Assembly (NCBI GenBank): GCA_015680685.1
Contig: MNCI01003443.1
Span: 6,541-34,025, forward strand
Length of the DNA: 27,485 bases
Origin: Gnetum montanum
Lineage: Eukaryota > Streptophyta > Gnetopsida > Gnetales > Gnetaceae
Reading direction: 5' to 3'
This document shows, in pieces, positions 9,545 through 20,799 of this stretch. The stretch's first letter is position 1, and the number at the start of each line of letters is the position of its first letter. The notes beneath the pieces were generated by a model, which worked only from the letters and a program-made list of their open reading frames with translations, was not told the DNA's origin and searched no databases. Both the position numbers and the translations under genes were made by a program.

Positions 9545-10312
9545 ATGGCCCCAAAATGTGGACAATAGGAAGGTCGTGCTCAAGGTGGGAGCAAACAACC
9601 TAGGAGAGGAGGAAGACAAGATCCTACCAGACAATATGCAGAGCAGAAGGAATAATCATTTAGCATTCATCAAGAAGACCCTGCTACTGTACACTCTAGG
9701 TAGGCAGAAGGAGGAGCGGCTACTACGGCTGAACATGAACAACATCTCACGTTGTCCTAGGATTTTGTTCAGGCCATTCACAAGAAGTCCACATTCACTG
9801 TAGTGATTATGGAGTTAAACTTTGGATCATTTGCAGAGTTTGCTCCAGAGGCCATTAGGGATCACTTCATAGGGTCCCTGTTATGGCCTATCCTCTCTGA
9901 AAGTGGTCCTTGGTACTTAGGGAAAATGTACCAATTTTGGCACAATAAAGAAGAAGGCACCATGGTTAACAATTGTGGTGTGACTGTTGATTTTTTTTTT
10001 CAAGCCATTTCAGAATTATTAAACCTTCTAAATACAGGGCCAAAATTTTCTCAGAACCAGCTAGATACTTTCAGAACCAAGCAACTTAATAAACTATTGA
10101 CAGAGAATAAAAGGGTGGTGGAAGAAAAAGAGAAGGCTGATTGGGATGCCTCTATTGCATAAGCACAAACTTACACCCACACCAAGGCACTCAAGGCCTT
10201 ACAAGAGGAGAAACTCCAATCCATACTTTAATGCCATCAAATCCCAAAACCTGGAGCGCAAGAAAAGGGAAAGACATCCATGGAGGAGCCACCGCCACCA
10301 GGAACTACATGA
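9545..10312 (+). pseudogene. Extra 3' ORF of element 1 (putative plant transposon protein-like), internally deleted
   Basis: One frame runs from the ATG at 9545 to the stop at 10310, without frameshift but with stops at 9566, 9653, 9701, 9758, 10160 and 10229. The N-terminus is basic and rich in Arg, Gly and Gln (GRAQGGSKQPRRGGRQDP), like an RNA-binding tail. The middle begins MELNFGSFAEF (9803) and includes GVTVDFFFQAISELLNL. This resembles the 'vrG..v.fs...In..L.l' signature I associate with the putative plant transposon protein family. The C-terminus is a charged, coiled-coil-like segment (ENKRVVEEKEKADWDAS) and a Pro-rich end. Compared with element 2, about 1.2 kb is missing at about 10041-10055 with the frame kept. 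There is no signal peptide or membrane segment, so it is not an envelope protein. Function unknown. Confidence 0.65.
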
Positions 10313-10492
10313 GTTCCATCCAATCTTGTAGTTATAGGATTTTCTTTTGTGTTCTTCATGTTGTGTCTCAATTTTGTTCTGATTCCACACTATGGCATGA
10401 ATCCATTCTAGCTAGTCAATAATCCCATACCTATCCACTATGTAATCAATGGAGCTTGTTCTCACTTTAACTTGAGGATGAGTTTTCATTTA

Positions 10493-10504
10493 GTCATGGG
10501 GGTA
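10493..10504 (+). promoter_or_regulatory. Polypurine tract of element 1
   Basis: GTCATGGGGGTA ends exactly where the 3' LTR is judged to begin (TGATGAG at 10505). A G-run followed by the LTR is the expected arrangement for the plus-strand primer, although the purine run is short and preceded by GTCAT as in the other copies of the motif. Confidence 0.6.
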
Positions 10505-10528
10505 TGATGAGTCATGAAATTGTTGGTT

Positions 10529-10620
10529 GTGATATCACATCCGTGATATCATAGTAGCTGCAATATTGCAGTTGCGATATCACAGCCTAAACACAATATC
10601 GCATACGCAATATCGTAGCC
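10529..10620. repeat. Cluster of gatatc/aatatt palindromes in U3
   Basis: The palindromic cores are gtgatatcac (10529-10538), gtgatatcat (10543-10552), ctgcaatattgcag (10558-10571), tgcgatatcaca (10573-10584), caatatcgc (about 10594) and gcaatatcg (about 10607). All lie just upstream of the TATA box, where enhancer or repressor binding sites would be expected. Confidence 0.7.
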
Positions 10621-10630
10621 TGCCTCCTTG

Positions 10631-10640
10631 TCTATAAATA
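10631..10640 (+). promoter_or_regulatory. TATA box in the 3' LTR of element 1
   Basis: tctataaata, identical to the 5' LTR copy. Confidence 0.7.
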
Positions 10641-10806
10641 AAAGGTGGACAGTTCCGACAAGAATTAGTGTAGAGTTAGTTTTGATTTTAGTTTTTGTCT
10701 TTCCTCTCAACCCTTTTCCTCCCAGTGTATGCTCGTAGTGTGGTGATTGTAATTGTACAACATCCTTTATTCAAGTGTGACGTACTTGGACATGCACATG
10801 ATCAGC

Positions 10807-10812
10807 AATAAA
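10807..10812 (+). promoter_or_regulatory. Poly(A) signal in the 3' LTR of element 1
   Basis: AATAAA, in the position where transcripts of element 1 would be cleaved and polyadenylated. Identical to the 5' LTR copy. Confidence 0.6.
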
Positions 10813-11357
10813 GATCGAGATTACTTCATCATTGCAGCATTCACTTAGTTTAATTAATTATTTATTCAATTCGTATTTACTACTTTCTTAGTTAATATCT
10901 CTTCACCCTAAACTCCTATTAATGTGGAATGAGGACGACTTGATCACGAGCATTTAAGTGTGACTACTTGGTAACCCAATAGCATACCTAGGATCTACGC
11001 TTGGTAATCCCAATGGTAGTTATGCATGAGGTCCAAGATGTGTACGGATGAATGAGGAATGGATGCTCATTGCACTTAGGCTAGTTTAGATTCTCTCTCA
11101 CCCTCTATCTCCTAGCTTAGTTAATATTATTTACCATCATAACCAGGAGTAGTGTTAGCATAGGAACACATCATACACCTCACTCTGGACTAAACCATAC
11201 GTGAAAAAGCTAATACTAGTCTAGGTGGGAAGACAACAAACTACGACCTAAGGATAACTGTCTAGATACCACAATTAGCCCATCTACAGAGTTCGACCGG
11301 ATCATGCGTGAAATGCTCATATTCATATGGTTGAGTGTAGGGGTACCTCCCCACTCA

Positions 11358-14300
11358 TTAGTAGGGATACATCCCAAAAGAACTATTGACAACACAAACA
11401 AGTAGGAAAACTTTTGGAATTTCCTATTTCAATTCCAGAAACAATTGAGAGAAGGTGGAAAAAGATGAAAATAGCATAGAAACTCCAAGTTGAGTTTGTG
11501 AAATGTTTCCTAGGATTTCTATCTTATTTTATTAATGAATATGGATTGTGTTTCATGCTTGTAGAATATGTAAAGATGAAATGTCATGTAAGTTCATGTG
11601 TTTAGCTTAAGCAAGAGTGTGAGAGAGCACATTGAGTAAGTGCATATGTAGTTGTAGCTTCAAGGTCAATTATGTTGTGTGTTGGCTTGTGTGTTCTAGT
11701 CTTGTTTGTGAATTAAGCTCTTAGTCCCAAGTCATGGGAGAGTCTCTCTATCTACTATATCTTGCATTGAGAACAACTATTATGTGGTTGTAGAGCCTCA
11801 TGTTCTATAGTATTGTTTGAGTGTTTGGTTGAGGTTTTAGATGTTTTGTGAGGTTTAGGAACCCTGTTGAAATCTTCTCTTTAAATAGTTGAAGATATCT
11901 AGTTTTCTTATTTTCTAGAAAATTAATTATCTTTTCATAATATTTGGATTTAGTGTTGGAAGGTGATTTAACAGGAAAGTTCTCTTGATCTAGTGATGAT
12001 ATTCTACTTCATGCTTTTTTAAAAGCATTCTCCCAAAAATGTTTTGATCAAGTGCATTATGTTTTCTTAACCATGAAGATTGTGCATGTAATTACCTTAT
12101 TTTGCAACTTTAGTTTTACTTTTTTTACAAATTTCCTTTTGGCAATGCATTTGATTTCAAATGTCCTTTCTTAATATTTTGGATCCTTAGTCTTAGATGC
12201 TTTAGTCTTACTCCTTCACATAGCCTAAAATAAATAGCTAGCTTCCATCTTAATAGATACATAGGTACAAAAGCAGTTAAATTATTTTCATAATTAATGC
12301 TAGAGTTATGATAGTTGATGTCGTAAAACCAAAAGGAAAATATTAAATCATTTTTATATTTTATTTTTTTTAGATTTTCTACAATTGTAAGAGATTAATG
12401 ATAATCAAAATTAAAATGTTTTATTTTATTTATTCCCATAAAATATTTCTTGCACTACATCTAAATTTATGAATGTACATAGCCCAAAGTTGTTAACTCA
12501 TCCTCATAAAGCCAAAGTTTTATCTTTCCATATCCCTACCTCTTTCTTGGATTATCTTGACTAATTTAGGTTCCTCCAAGTTGAGGAAGAGGGTATAAAC
12601 TATGAGTTGTTTCTCAACAAATAATTTTTTGTTGACTTATCAGTGGTCCAACATTCCTAATGCAAGGATCTATTGGAAGAGATCTATCAATTGAAAGTAC
12701 ATGGAGAGAAGCTACTACAACAAGCTGTAGACCTAGAAATCAAAACCAAATACTTAATCCATAGTTAAGTTCTCATATCATTTTCTTTTTAAAAACATGT
12801 GTATGTTTACCTCTTTCAATTCTAAAACTAACTTAGATTTGTTATTTATTCCATTCTTAATTTGTTTTTTCTGAAGTTGTAGGTTGTGAATTCTATTCTT
12901 ATTCAATGTAAACTTCCATTTTATGTTTCAAAGTATTTCTATCTCAAATTTGATCTTATCTATTTATTCTTTGAAGCATTTTAATTTACCTTTCATTTCC
13001 CTATTTTCAATTAATGTTCATACCTCTACTTTGCTCTTTTTGAGCATATGCAATTTATTTCAATTCTAAATTTTAGATTACCATTTATTATTTTATACTA
13101 AGTGAAAAAATATCTTATTTACTTTGGTGTAATTAAGCCATTATATTTTATGTTTCAATTCATGTTTAAGATTAACTGCATTTGGAACATAAATATTTTA
13201 ATAATGATAATTATAAATACCACATCTATTAGACTACCTAAGACTATTCCCAGATTTTTGTACCCATATGGGAGGTGTCATAGATGATAGTCTCCTAAAT
13301 GAGTTGTAAGAGGTGCATTGATCTATGACCAACATTTATGTATTAACACCCATTTTTCTAATACTAGAAGAATGATGCTTTTTAAATAAAATTCCTTTGT
13401 TTGATGGTCCTTATATTAACATAGGTTTTGTTAAGGTGGTTTTTTCATCTTTATATGATGTTTTACATCTACTTCACTTTTCAAAAATTTTAGTTCCTTT
13501 TTGGTTTTATTTTATTTTATGTCAAATTTGATTTTAAGGTTTAGTAGTATCTCACATTTTATGTTTTCTTTGTTTTATGAACAAGGGAAGTTCCCATAGC
13601 TTGTTTCTTAGGAAAGCCTTTNTCAAATCAATCAACTATCCATTGATTTAATTGATAAATAGAGCTAGCTTCTTGTTTTCCTACTTATATTCTTAAGAAA
13701 ACTAGAACCAAGATGACAAACTAATTCACCTTTTGCTCTTTTGGATAATAACCCTTTTAATTTTGTGAATTTCTTAACCATTTTTGAATCATTCCAAAAT
13801 ACCAACCTTTTATTTGACCCCACCTAAAGCCATACATGATAACATCTTGAATCTTTTGAGACTTCATTAAGTATTTATAATGTCACCAATAATGTTACAT
13901 GTAGATCTTTTCTTATAACATTTTAGGATAAAGAAACTCAATGATTTCTTATGCTTCCAAATGCTTTGATTAACATATGTCTAAAATTTAAGAATAAATT
14001 CATGATTTAGTTTGATAAATTTACTAGTCTTGCTATAGTCTCTAGTAACTTTACTACATTAAAAAATTACCTAGAAAAAATATTCATAACTACAACCTAA
14101 GATTTCTATTTTAAAAAAAACTAGCATATGTTCTAAATGAAATGCATCTCCAACTTGATGGTATTCTCAACTTTTACCACTCTACTATTGATCCTTTCTA
14201 TGCTTACCCATCAAATCTAATCATAATATTACAAAATTACAAGGAGATATGATCAAAGTAGTCAATTAGAAAAAATTTCTTTAATGAATGTTAATCTAAC

Positions 14301-14639
14301 TCAATTTGAAGCTATTAATCTAAATAATTGAATACAATTCAACCTTGCACCTTTCCAAGTTCTGTTACCAATGAATAATTTACTTCCAAATACTAGTTCT
14401 AGTTTATCCTCTTTCCTACAATAAAGTACTGGATTAAATGATGAACAATCCAAAGAGCTCATCAAATCCATAAACCCTACCTTATCATCAACATGATGAA
14501 AAAATGTTACTTTTGGAAGATCCTCAATCATTAGGAGAAGATAAAGATATAAATGAGAGTCTAACCATTGAAACATCAAAAAAACAAACCTATATTTGAT
14601 AGTGTTCATGATTATATTGACTCAAGAGTGAATTTTTCT
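11358..14639. other. No gene recognised; AT-rich decayed sequence
   Basis: I see no clear protein homology over these 3.3 kb. One short stretch, 12661-12768, reads on the plus strand as a 35-residue helical segment (LLEEIYQLKV...LLQQAVDLEIKTKY) before a stop. It could be the coiled-coil end of an element ORF, but this is weak. An N at 13622 may be another join. Frames at 13102-13287 (+), 11216-11401 (-) and 14301-14609 (-) show no family resemblance and are left out. Confidence 0.55.
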
Positions 14640-15027
14640 AATTACACAAATTGAAATGCTTAGATATTAAGAGTAGACAAAGACTCTTTAAAAGAGGATA
14701 TGTAGCAGGAATCATGCTTATACCTCTTGGTGAATCTTTTATTCTTAATGCTATTAATTTCATAAGACTAATGACAAAAAACATGGTTAAGTATGAAGTG
14801 CTTCTCCATGGAATCAAAATAGTCCAATATTATGATTTTTCTAGACCTAAAATCTATAGTGATTCTAAATTTATAGTAAGTCACATTAATGAACTTTTTG
14901 AAGATAAAGATTCATCTATGAAAGCATATAAAACTTATGTTCTTGAACTTTCTAAAGAATTTGATTAGATATCTATTAAATATGTTTCAAGAGAAGAAAA
15001 TTACATTCTTAACAAGTTATCTTAAGT
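14640..15027 (+). pseudogene. RNase H-like domain fragment (RVT_3/additional RNase H type)
   Basis: The frame 14651-14968 shows the later parts of an RNase H fold of the type found in plant Tat/Ogre pol proteins as an additional domain: a Gly-rich start with VAGIMLIPLGESF, then NMVKYEVLLHGIK, where a Glu after the Tyr would be the second acidic residue. KIYSDSKFIVSHIN carries the third (SDS). After one stop the frame continues as ISIKYVSREENYILNKLS, the usual PREEN.xAD-like end with the final Asp lost. Weaker similarity continues to about 15200 (LDNILSFQVFNNDLQIFEF). There is no adjacent RT or integrase, so it is an orphan piece. Element 2 has no such domain, so it belongs to a different element. 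Confidence 0.6.
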
Positions 15028-15399
15028 GAAAACTACCTTAGATATTATATTTTGATATAATTCTTGGAATTCTAAAATCATTATTGAAAAATTTAACTCT
15101 TATTCTATTCTAGATAATATTCTTTCTTTTCAAGTTTTTAATAATGATCTTCAAATCTTTGAATTTTTATTTTCTAAAGAGGAATTTAATGGTCATATCT
15201 TAAGATTTTTCAAGTTAATGAAAAATTTATATGAAAAGATATCATATTTTTACATGAAATATCTCTCAAGATAGTAACTAGAAAATCTTTATATTAGTAT
15301 ACTCTTAGGAAATATAAAAAATAAAGTCACAACAAAATATATGTAGCAACTTTATTAGATTACTTAAGGTTAAAGAGGAAAATGTTATGGAATGAAGTA

Positions 15400-16306
15400 T
15401 AATCAGTTATGAGACTCATTAAGAAGTATAAAGTCTACTTATTAATATGCTCTTTGATGAAATACTTTAAGTTAAGGACTATGTTATCATAGCCTAACAT
15501 ACAACATCGTAGATACGATGTAGTAGGTCATGGTCATACCTATAAATATGAGTCCATTATCATGTCAAAAATAAGTTTTTGGCTAAAACTTAATATAATT
15601 CTTGTAGTTTGTTTTCATAGAGTTAGAGTTAGTTGTGAATGATTGCAGTGTCATGAATATAGTTGTATGACATCATTATTCAAGTAGATTATTCGTGGAC
15701 ATAATACAAGAATGACAATAGAGATCAAGATTATTCTTCATTATTAAAGAATATCACATAGAATAGATTTACTTTTCCACGTTATTTACTTTTACTACGT
15801 TATTTACATTTCCTAATTCATTTAATATTCCAATGTTTATTAGTAAGGAAAAATGAGTATGACTAGTTTCGAGCATAAAGTATAATTTTTTGGTAATTTA
15901 ATAGTGAATTTCCTTGATTCACTCAGTAGTCAAGTTACTTGGTAATCCTAGTAACAATTACATCAACCTAGGACATGTATAAAAAACTAGAAATGGAAAT
16001 TGATTGTCATTAGGATAGAATAGTTTTATATTTTCATTACACTTAGAGAAATATAATTTCTAATCATTTTCATTATGTTTATTTTTAGCATAATTAAATC
16101 CAACCAACATCATTTTATCATATGCTATACTAAGACGTAAGCCATACATTTTTCACCTCACTAAATCTCAGTGAAAAGACAACGATCATGAACTTATTAT
16201 CAACTCACTAGTATACTTACATTGTTCATCCACAGATTATAATCTAGTCACACACATACACTTGTGACTTGTATGGTTGAGTGTTGAAATTCTCCACCAC
16301 TCATCA
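15400..16306 (+). repeat. 5' LTR of element 2 (about 900 bp)
   Basis: It is a diverged relative of the element 1 LTR. The start taatcagttatga aligns with TGATGAGTCATGA. The region before the TATA box has the same kind of palindromes (atgttatcatagcc; acatcgta-ga-tacgatgt at 15504-15521). tataaata is at 15541, and gagttagagttag and the 'agatcaagatta' region match element 1. The right end gtatggttgagtg...ccactcatca directly precedes the primer-binding site. By eye it is far less similar to the element 1 LTRs than those are to each other, so it is an older or separate subfamily. Confidence 0.7.
15541..15548 (+). promoter_or_regulatory. TATA box in the LTR of element 2
   Basis: tataaata, at the position corresponding to the conserved TATA of both element 1 LTRs. 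The poly(A) signal downstream (near 15716) is degraded to aatagag. Confidence 0.6.
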
Positions 16307-16307
16307 T

Positions 16308-16325
16308 TGGTGCCATTGTTGGGGA
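16308..16325 (+). promoter_or_regulatory. Primer-binding site of element 2
   Basis: tggtgccattgttgggga begins 2 bp after the LTR end. It corresponds to the TGGCGCCGTTGCCGGGGA sequence I know as the tRNA primer site of many Athila/Tat elements. Every difference is a C-to-T or G-to-A change, most at CG positions, as expected from methylcytosine decay. Confidence 0.7.
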
Positions 16326-16448
16326 TGTATCAATGTTTACTAGTTAGTTGATCTTAATTAGTTCATTGTATCAAGTATTACCAAGCCTATATTTCATACT
16401 TTAAATATTTTTTTAAAATACATACACTTAAGCATCAACCAAATTAAA

Positions 16449-18960
16449 ATGGCTTCCATATTGAAAGTGGAATCTCTACTTGTTATTGATCTTAACAAAA
16501 CTAATGATAGATATTATAATAAAGAATATTGGAGTGCATCAATGCAAACAAGAATCTCTTATGCCCATATTGATTCTTATTATCTTGACTTCACATTTAT
16601 TTTCCACCAAGATGAACAACTTAGATGAAGAGATTTATAGAACAACATTATCTTGTTACTAGAATGTTCAACACCATTGATGCTTCAAGCCCCCATGAGA
16701 TTAAGTCTTGGCCACATACAAGAATGGTACCAAGTTACCAAAAATATGACTAGGCCATAGCAACCAAAAAATGATTAAGCAATAAGGGATGCTATTATGG
16801 TAGCAATATATAAGCAAGAAAAAGAAAGAAAGCACCATAGGTGATCATCCTTAATGAGAAAGAAGATGAACCATATAAAGCTAAAATGTCTTACTAGACT
16901 CATAGATTCAGTTCTCAAATACCAATGATATGCATCGAAGATCTTATGAAGACAAAGTTACATTTAGCTCTTATAGAAATTCTTGGAAGGGATGAGGTAG
17001 ACTCTAGACTTAAGGGGAATTTAAGTCTTAAAACCTCCAATAGATTTTGAAGAGATGAATCAAAGAATTAGAGAAGAAAAACTAGCTAGTATCATTCTCC
17101 AACTTCTTCATTTGCTTCATCACACTTGTTTACATATTGTAATAGGAGAGAACAAAGACCAAAAGATCATGATATGGAAAGAATACAGAATCATAAAAGA
17201 CATGCCAATAGAAGAAGACATTTTGAGGAAGTAAAAGATGATGAAGAAGAGAAATTAGGCATGAGAGAAGAGAACATCATGAGCATCGAACAGGTCATCA
17301 CTGCAATAGAGCATATGAACCTAATGACTATGAGGAACCCCCTAGTGGTCACTCAACATTTGATTAACATAAGGAAAGTAGTGTACATACCTACTAGGCA
17401 TCTAAGAGATAGTCACATCAAGTGACTTGACATGACTTATATTCCAAGGTTTGAAGGAGAATATAATGCAAATCCAAAACATCACCTCTAAGCCTTTCAT
17501 GGTGCTTGTTCCTTATAGAATATAGAAAATAGTTGATGAAAATTAAATTTATTTCCCAAAATACTCATTAAAGAAATAGAGAGATATTACAAATCCTTGG
17601 AACTAGAATCAACCTAATGATAAAGTACCATTCTAGAACTCTTTAATAACAAATATTAAAATTTTTCCAAAGTATCAAATTTAAGAAAATAAATATAAGG
17701 ATGCAAAAAAAGAAACACATGAATCCCTTCATTCACCAATGGGTAGATACTATTCATTGTTACATAGATTCCCGAGCCATGAATTTTCTCAAAGGGAACA
17801 ACTACGACACATCATCAATGGGTTAAGGAAGAAACTAGAGAGACCCTTGGAGTATATGCCCAAAGTAGACTATCAAAGATGATAGCTTATTAAATTCATA
17901 GGTTACTAGATCAAGTAATAAAAGAAAAAGGAGAGCTAAGCAAAAGGGAATTAACTAAAGCATACAATAGGGACCTAGGCATTAGAAAATAGATCTAAGG
18001 ATATGTAAAATACAAGATGAAGAAACATTAGAAGATGAGATCCAATGAAGAAATTGGCCTATTCAAAAATTAGTAAATGACATTACAACAAAGGTAGAAA
18101 AATATGGGACTTTATTAGTGAAAAATTTATCCTAGAGCTAAATATAATAGAAGAGAAAATTGAGGAAGTATTCAATAGAAATAGGAATAGAAAAAAGAAA
18201 AAGGCTAATAGACATGATAATTATAAAAACAAAGGAAAAGTTGTTGTAGTTAAGGAAGTTATGGACTCAAGCTCTAAAGATGATAATGGATGCAAATTGT
18301 GCTATTATGAACATCCTAAAGGATGTTATCCTATTATGGCTTGGTTATAAGAGTTCTGGCATATGTACTTAATCTAAAGTTTATAACAAAAAAAATGCCT
18401 AGAGGATTATCTTATGCACAAGGTAATTATAAGTTGCCCCTTCAATAATCATATCATCCAAATAGGGTTTATTCTCAACCACAAAAGTAATAATAGTACT
18501 AGTGGTAACAACCATAGTCATGGGGGATGCCACAACCAAGGCAACAGTATTCATATCAACAATCATATTCCTAAGGATACTATGTACAATGTTCTATATC
18601 TCTCAGAAGTATCCCTCTTTATGCCTCTTCTTCCTACCATCCAACAAAATACCATAAGCCTACAAGCCCACTGATGAAGTTACAACCTTACATGTCTTAA
18701 CTAGTAGTGGGTCCATCTTATTAAGCTCTAAATCTTTACCAATAGTACTATCATTGGTCATGTAAGAGGAACTACCAACTCGACCACACTAGAAGAGTGC
18801 TACTAGGGTAGTTACTACATAAGAGGAAATTGCCAATACAACTAAACCAAGATGCAAGAAACATCCTTTCTTTAGGACAAGTCAAGAAAAGTTTCAAATG
18901 ATAGGAACCTCATCTAATCCTAATTCTTCTACACTAAGTCCTTAAAATAACCATGCTTCC
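16449..18960 (+). pseudogene. gag of element 2, heavily mutated
   Basis: The chosen ATG lies 124 bp after the primer-binding site and opens MASILKVESL. EYWSASMQTRISY follows and aligns with EYWS.....SY of the element 1 gag. The gag core appears at about 17428-17570 (DMTYIPRFEGEYNANPKHHL, KLNLFPKILI), then ETRETLGVYAQ near 17832 and KEKGEL near 17925. A zinc-knuckle-like motif CKLCYYEHPKGC near 18293 keeps both leading cysteines. A Gln-rich tail with HPFF near 18862 aligns with HPFFRNDPRKGK of element 1. Many stops and several frameshifts make it non-functional. The open frames 17126-17425 and 18414-18674 are pieces or shadows of it. Confidence 0.7.
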
Positions 18961-19149
18961 AATTTTAGTAGAAAAGAACCTAACAAATGTCATTCTTACA
19001 CAAATGATAACACATTGGATAAAGGCAAGATCACTTCCCAAAAAGTGAACAAATCTAGGAAGTCCTTTAAATTATCTCTAAATAGAAAGACACAAGCCAT
19101 GCAAGGCTCTAGTAGATAAAGTGTAAAGGGTAAATCTCATCTCTCAAGA

Positions 19150-19420
19150 CATGTATAAGACCTAGAATTTACCTCTATTAAAGAAATGTAATATTCAAGT
19201 AGAGCTATCTGACTAGTCTACTATTATTCCACTTGGACAAGTGGAAGTTATGGTAAGTGTCATAAGTTGTTTGTCTTATCCTACTAATTTTCTAGTTATT
19301 CATGTGGGGAAGAATAAAGGTGAATTTTCTATCATTATGTAAAGAGCATGGCCCAGCACCATGGATGCTAAGTTAGAAACCAAGGACTTAGCCTTAAAAA
19401 TCTATGAGGATGAAGCCAAA
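19150..19420 (+). pseudogene. Aspartic protease relic of element 2 pol
   Basis: The recognisable part is the C-terminal half of a retropepsin-like domain: IPLGQVEVMVSVI, SYPTNFLVIHVGKNKGEF, then SIIM.RAWPSTMDAKLETKD. The last matches the 'IILGRPWLATxxA' flap-to-end region of plant gypsy proteases. The catalytic DTG triad was not found. One stop falls in the conserved Gly position. Confidence 0.6.
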
Positions 19421-20029
19421 ATTATTTAGAGACATAGAGTGCAATGTATCACATATAGTAATAATGGGAGAAATTACATAAATAAAGTCTAGATAACAAG
19501 ATAAGATATCATTCCATCATGTAAATGATGTGTTAAGAACATGTGTATACAATAGTATCCATATGTAGTAGCCACGAAGTAAGAAGGCATCCTATGGCTG
19601 ACTAATGAAGTAGAATAAGAATCAAACATATGCATGAAACCAGTTAAGAAAATTAGAAGTGCCTACATAGAAGAGATGGATAAAATGGAATAGATATGAA
19701 AATAAATTCCCTACACTATTTCTTAATAAGATGAGGATGTTGAATGAAGAAAACTAGAGATTCCAGGTAAGTATGAACTAGAATTACTAAAACTAAAAGC
19801 CTTACCAAATGCACTTGAATATGCTTTTCTTAGTAAGAAAAAGTAAGTAATTATAAATGTAAATCTTGATAAAGAATATAAGACAAAATTATTTGAAGTG
19901 GTAAATAAATGACTAATTTCATTCGTGTAGTCTTATGATAAAATCACTAGCATTAATCTACAAATTTGTCAACATCATATCAACATTGATCCAACCATTT
20001 TCAATCTCAACGACGACTAAACCAAAACC

Positions 20030-20730
20030 TCAAGGAAGTTAAATAGGAATTTAGAAACTATTAAAGGTAGGATTCTTCTATTATATTGCAAATGGTAAAT
20101 GGATTAGTCCATTGGTTATTATTCAAAACAAAGGTAGAAAGTGAAGGATTTGTATAGATTTTTTACTGTTGAACATGGAAACATTCAAAGATAATTTTCT
20201 TTTATGATTTTTCAATCAAGTTCTAGAAAGCTTTTTGAATTGATATAGAAAATATTACTAGATTCATATCACACATGAAGATTAAGAGAATATAATGTTT
20301 ACTAACCCATGGAAAATGTTTTCATACAAGCAAATTCCATTTGGCCTATGTAATGCTCTAGCCACATTCCTAAGCCTTGTTCTTAGCATCTTCCAAAAAT
20401 AGATTGGTAATGGAATTTAGGTATTTATGGATGATTTTTCTACTTATGAACTTTAAATAAGCTTTGGACCACTTAGAGTAGGTTTTGAAACAATGCTTTG
20501 AGACAAAGTTAAGGCTTAATTAGTAGAGAAGCCACTTAATGGTCCAAGATGACATAATTCTATGAAACAAGGTATCTTACAAAGGAATAGAGGTAGATCT
20601 TGACAAAATTAGAGTCATTCAAAACATTATTCAAAGACCATAAATAGTAAATGATGTTTGATCATTCCTTGGTCTTATGGAGTATTATAGAATATTTAAT
20701 GAAAATTTTTCAAAGATTGCAAACCTGCTT
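20030..20730 (+). pseudogene. Reverse transcriptase relic of element 2
   Basis: The finger motif WISPLVIIQNKGRKWRICIDF (about 20094-20160) is followed by QIPFGLCNALATF (20331-20370) and the catalytic box VFMDDFS (20421-20441), the last two in one frame. FMDD in place of YxDD is usual for the Athila/Tat clade. A thumb-like part (SFLGLMEYYR-type) sits near 20660-20700. Stops occur between motifs, for example two before the FMDD box. In element 1 this whole domain is absent. Confidence 0.8.
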
Positions 20731-20799
20731 GTCAAACTAACAAAGAAAGATGCATCATTGCAATGGTCTAAATAATGTGAAAAGGTATTTGAGAGTCTA

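Larger units (their letters stand above)
5003..11357 (+). mobile_element. Element 1: pol-less Athila/Tat-clade LTR retrotransposon
   Basis: Two direct LTR copies (5003-5625 and 10505-11357) bracket a gag pseudogene, about 1.9 kb of non-coding sequence and an extra 3' ORF, all on the plus strand. By eye the shared LTR part is roughly 93 % identical. The element contains no protease, RT, RNase H or integrase. Element 2 (from 15400) has the same order with pol between gag and the non-coding stretch, so element 1 is best read as a deletion derivative that depended on a partner. The 5' LTR lacks about its first 100 bp and, at the N at 5626, about its last 130 bp plus the primer-binding site. No target-site duplication could be found. 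Confidence 0.8.
10505..11357 (+). repeat. 3' LTR of element 1 (about 850 bp)
   Basis: It starts TGATGAGTCATG after the polypurine tract and ends near ccactca at 11357. The end was placed by alignment with the LTR of element 2, where the primer-binding site follows. It has a TATA box at 10631 and AATAAA at 10807. The first 120 bp hold a cluster of palindromes built on RATATY (10529-10620), including a perfect 14-bp palindrome at 10558-10571. The last ~130 bp (11225-11357) have no counterpart at the left end because of the join at 5626. Confidence 0.8.

Noticed and set aside
9545-10312. Reading the 3' ORF as a retroviral-type envelope gene
   Set aside because: No signal peptide, membrane helix or cysteine pattern. 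The sequence is basic and coiled-coil-like.
11731-11745. aagtcatgggagagt as an eighth copy of the GTYATGGGGG motif
   Set aside because: It has only three G and no module border is known there, so it was not counted.
14301-14609. Minus-strand frame of 102 residues
   Set aside because: No family resemblance, and neighbouring relics are on the plus strand. Open by chance in AT-rich DNA.
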